Positions 61,983 to 62,228 of a stretch of 62,228 nucleotides of DNA are shown piece after piece. The notes under the pieces are model-generated. The model had not been told where the DNA came from. It saw only the letters and a list, made by a program, of their open reading frames with translations, and ran no database searches. Made by a program: the position numbers and the translations under genes. Origin of the DNA: Acetobacteraceae bacterium (GTDB lineage Bacteria > Pseudomonadota > Alphaproteobacteria > Acetobacterales > Acetobacteraceae); assembly GCA_030041255.1 (NCBI GenBank), contig JASHOF010000043.1, positions 1 through 62,228 on the forward strand, in the 5' to 3' direction. The first letter of the stretch is position 1. Each line of letters begins with the position of its first letter.

Positions 61983-62228
61983 TCACGCGCTCTTCTCCGA
62001 GCCCATGCCGCGCAGCCGGTCGAGCAGGGCGGGATCGAGCGGATCGAGCGGGTGGCCGGCCATGCGGCCGGCGGCGCGCCAGAGTTCCGCGAGGTTCGCC
62101 ACCACCTCGCGGCGGCCCTTGCGGTCGCCGAGTACGTAGTTGAGCGCGCTCAAGTCGTCGCCGACCTCGAGCCCGTAACAGGCGAGGACCCTGGCGATCA
62201 GCCGGGTGCGGGCATGGCGGCTCTGCCG
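61983..62228 (-). CDS. C-terminal 81 codons of a gene entering from the right edge
   Basis: The minus strand is open from the window edge to a TGA at 61983-61985. The fragment includes TRLIARVLACYGLEVGDDLS, NYVLGDRKGRREVVANLAEL and HPLDPLDPALLDRLRG. It is helical and charged. I do not recognise the family from this end alone. Codon bias is that of a real gene. Confidence 0.65.
   Translation of the reverse strand, partial: RQSRHARTRLIARVLACYGLEVGDDLSALNYVLGDRKGRREVVANLAELWRAAGRMAGHPLDPLDPALLDRLRGMGSEKSA

Overview
The window reads as a chromosomal segment of a high-GC alphaproteobacterium, most likely of the order Acetobacterales/Rhodospirillales. This rests on a 14-gene nuo operon of alphaproteobacterial type followed by coaX and ribonuclease J, a class I (archaeal-type) lysyl-tRNA synthetase, the miaB-phoH-ybeY-corC block, and strong G/C bias at third codon positions. 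The family-level placement is inference, not something the sequence proves.

Region 1 (1-9.9 kb) is an accessory catabolic island. An IS630 transposase fragment lies at the left edge, followed by a mandelate racemase-like enolase-superfamily enzyme and nested IS66/IS21-like remains. A long minus-strand operon then encodes an XRE-cupin regulator, a tiny AtzG/GatC-like protein, an AtzE-like amidase, a complete peptide-type ABC transporter and a creatininase-family hydrolase. The layout suggests uptake and hydrolysis of an amide or small peptide-like compound. Region 2 (9.9-15.8 kb) holds a non-coding stretch with 21-bp tandem repeats and a hairpin, then a compact eight-gene minus-strand phage tail cassette (tail assembly chaperones, tape measure, HK97 gp10-like and unknown proteins) with no capsid, terminase or integrase.

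Region 3 (15.8-20.1 kb) has a HAD phosphatase, a class III PLP enzyme resembling PbfA of phosphonate metabolism with an EamA exporter, a divergent DeoR regulator, and tRNA-Asp(GTC). Region 4 (20.2-37.6 kb) is core housekeeping: nuoABCDEFGHIJKLMN (respiratory complex I), coaX, rnj and apt. Region 5 (37.6-46.7 kb) carries a Tat-like Bug/TctC binding protein, class I LysRS directly abutting an MprF-like flippase whose synthase domain looks half missing, a class II aldolase, a small membrane protein, and a ribose-type ABC transporter whose permease is encoded convergently.

Region 6 (46.8-51.8 kb) has rmuC and the corC-ybeY-phoH-miaB block on the minus strand, without lnt next to corC. Region 7 (51.8-62.2 kb) is accessory again: an internally deleted CdtB-like nuclease remnant, a lipoprotein alpha/beta hydrolase coupled to a DUF4105/Lnb-like protein, ParDE and VapBC toxin-antitoxin pairs, an unrecognised protein with a possible Cys/His active site, an FAD amine oxidoreductase with an AroM-like protein, asparaginase with a COG0523 GTPase, dispersed repeats, and a gene cut by the right edge.

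The observations I rate highest are the LysRS/half-MprF pair, the tail-only phage cassette with paralogue-like proteins, the 71-codon AtzG-like gene hidden between regulator and amidase, the lipoprotein hydrolase/Lnb-like pair, and the 21-bp iteron-like repeats. No searches were run. Family calls come from recognising motifs and gene order.
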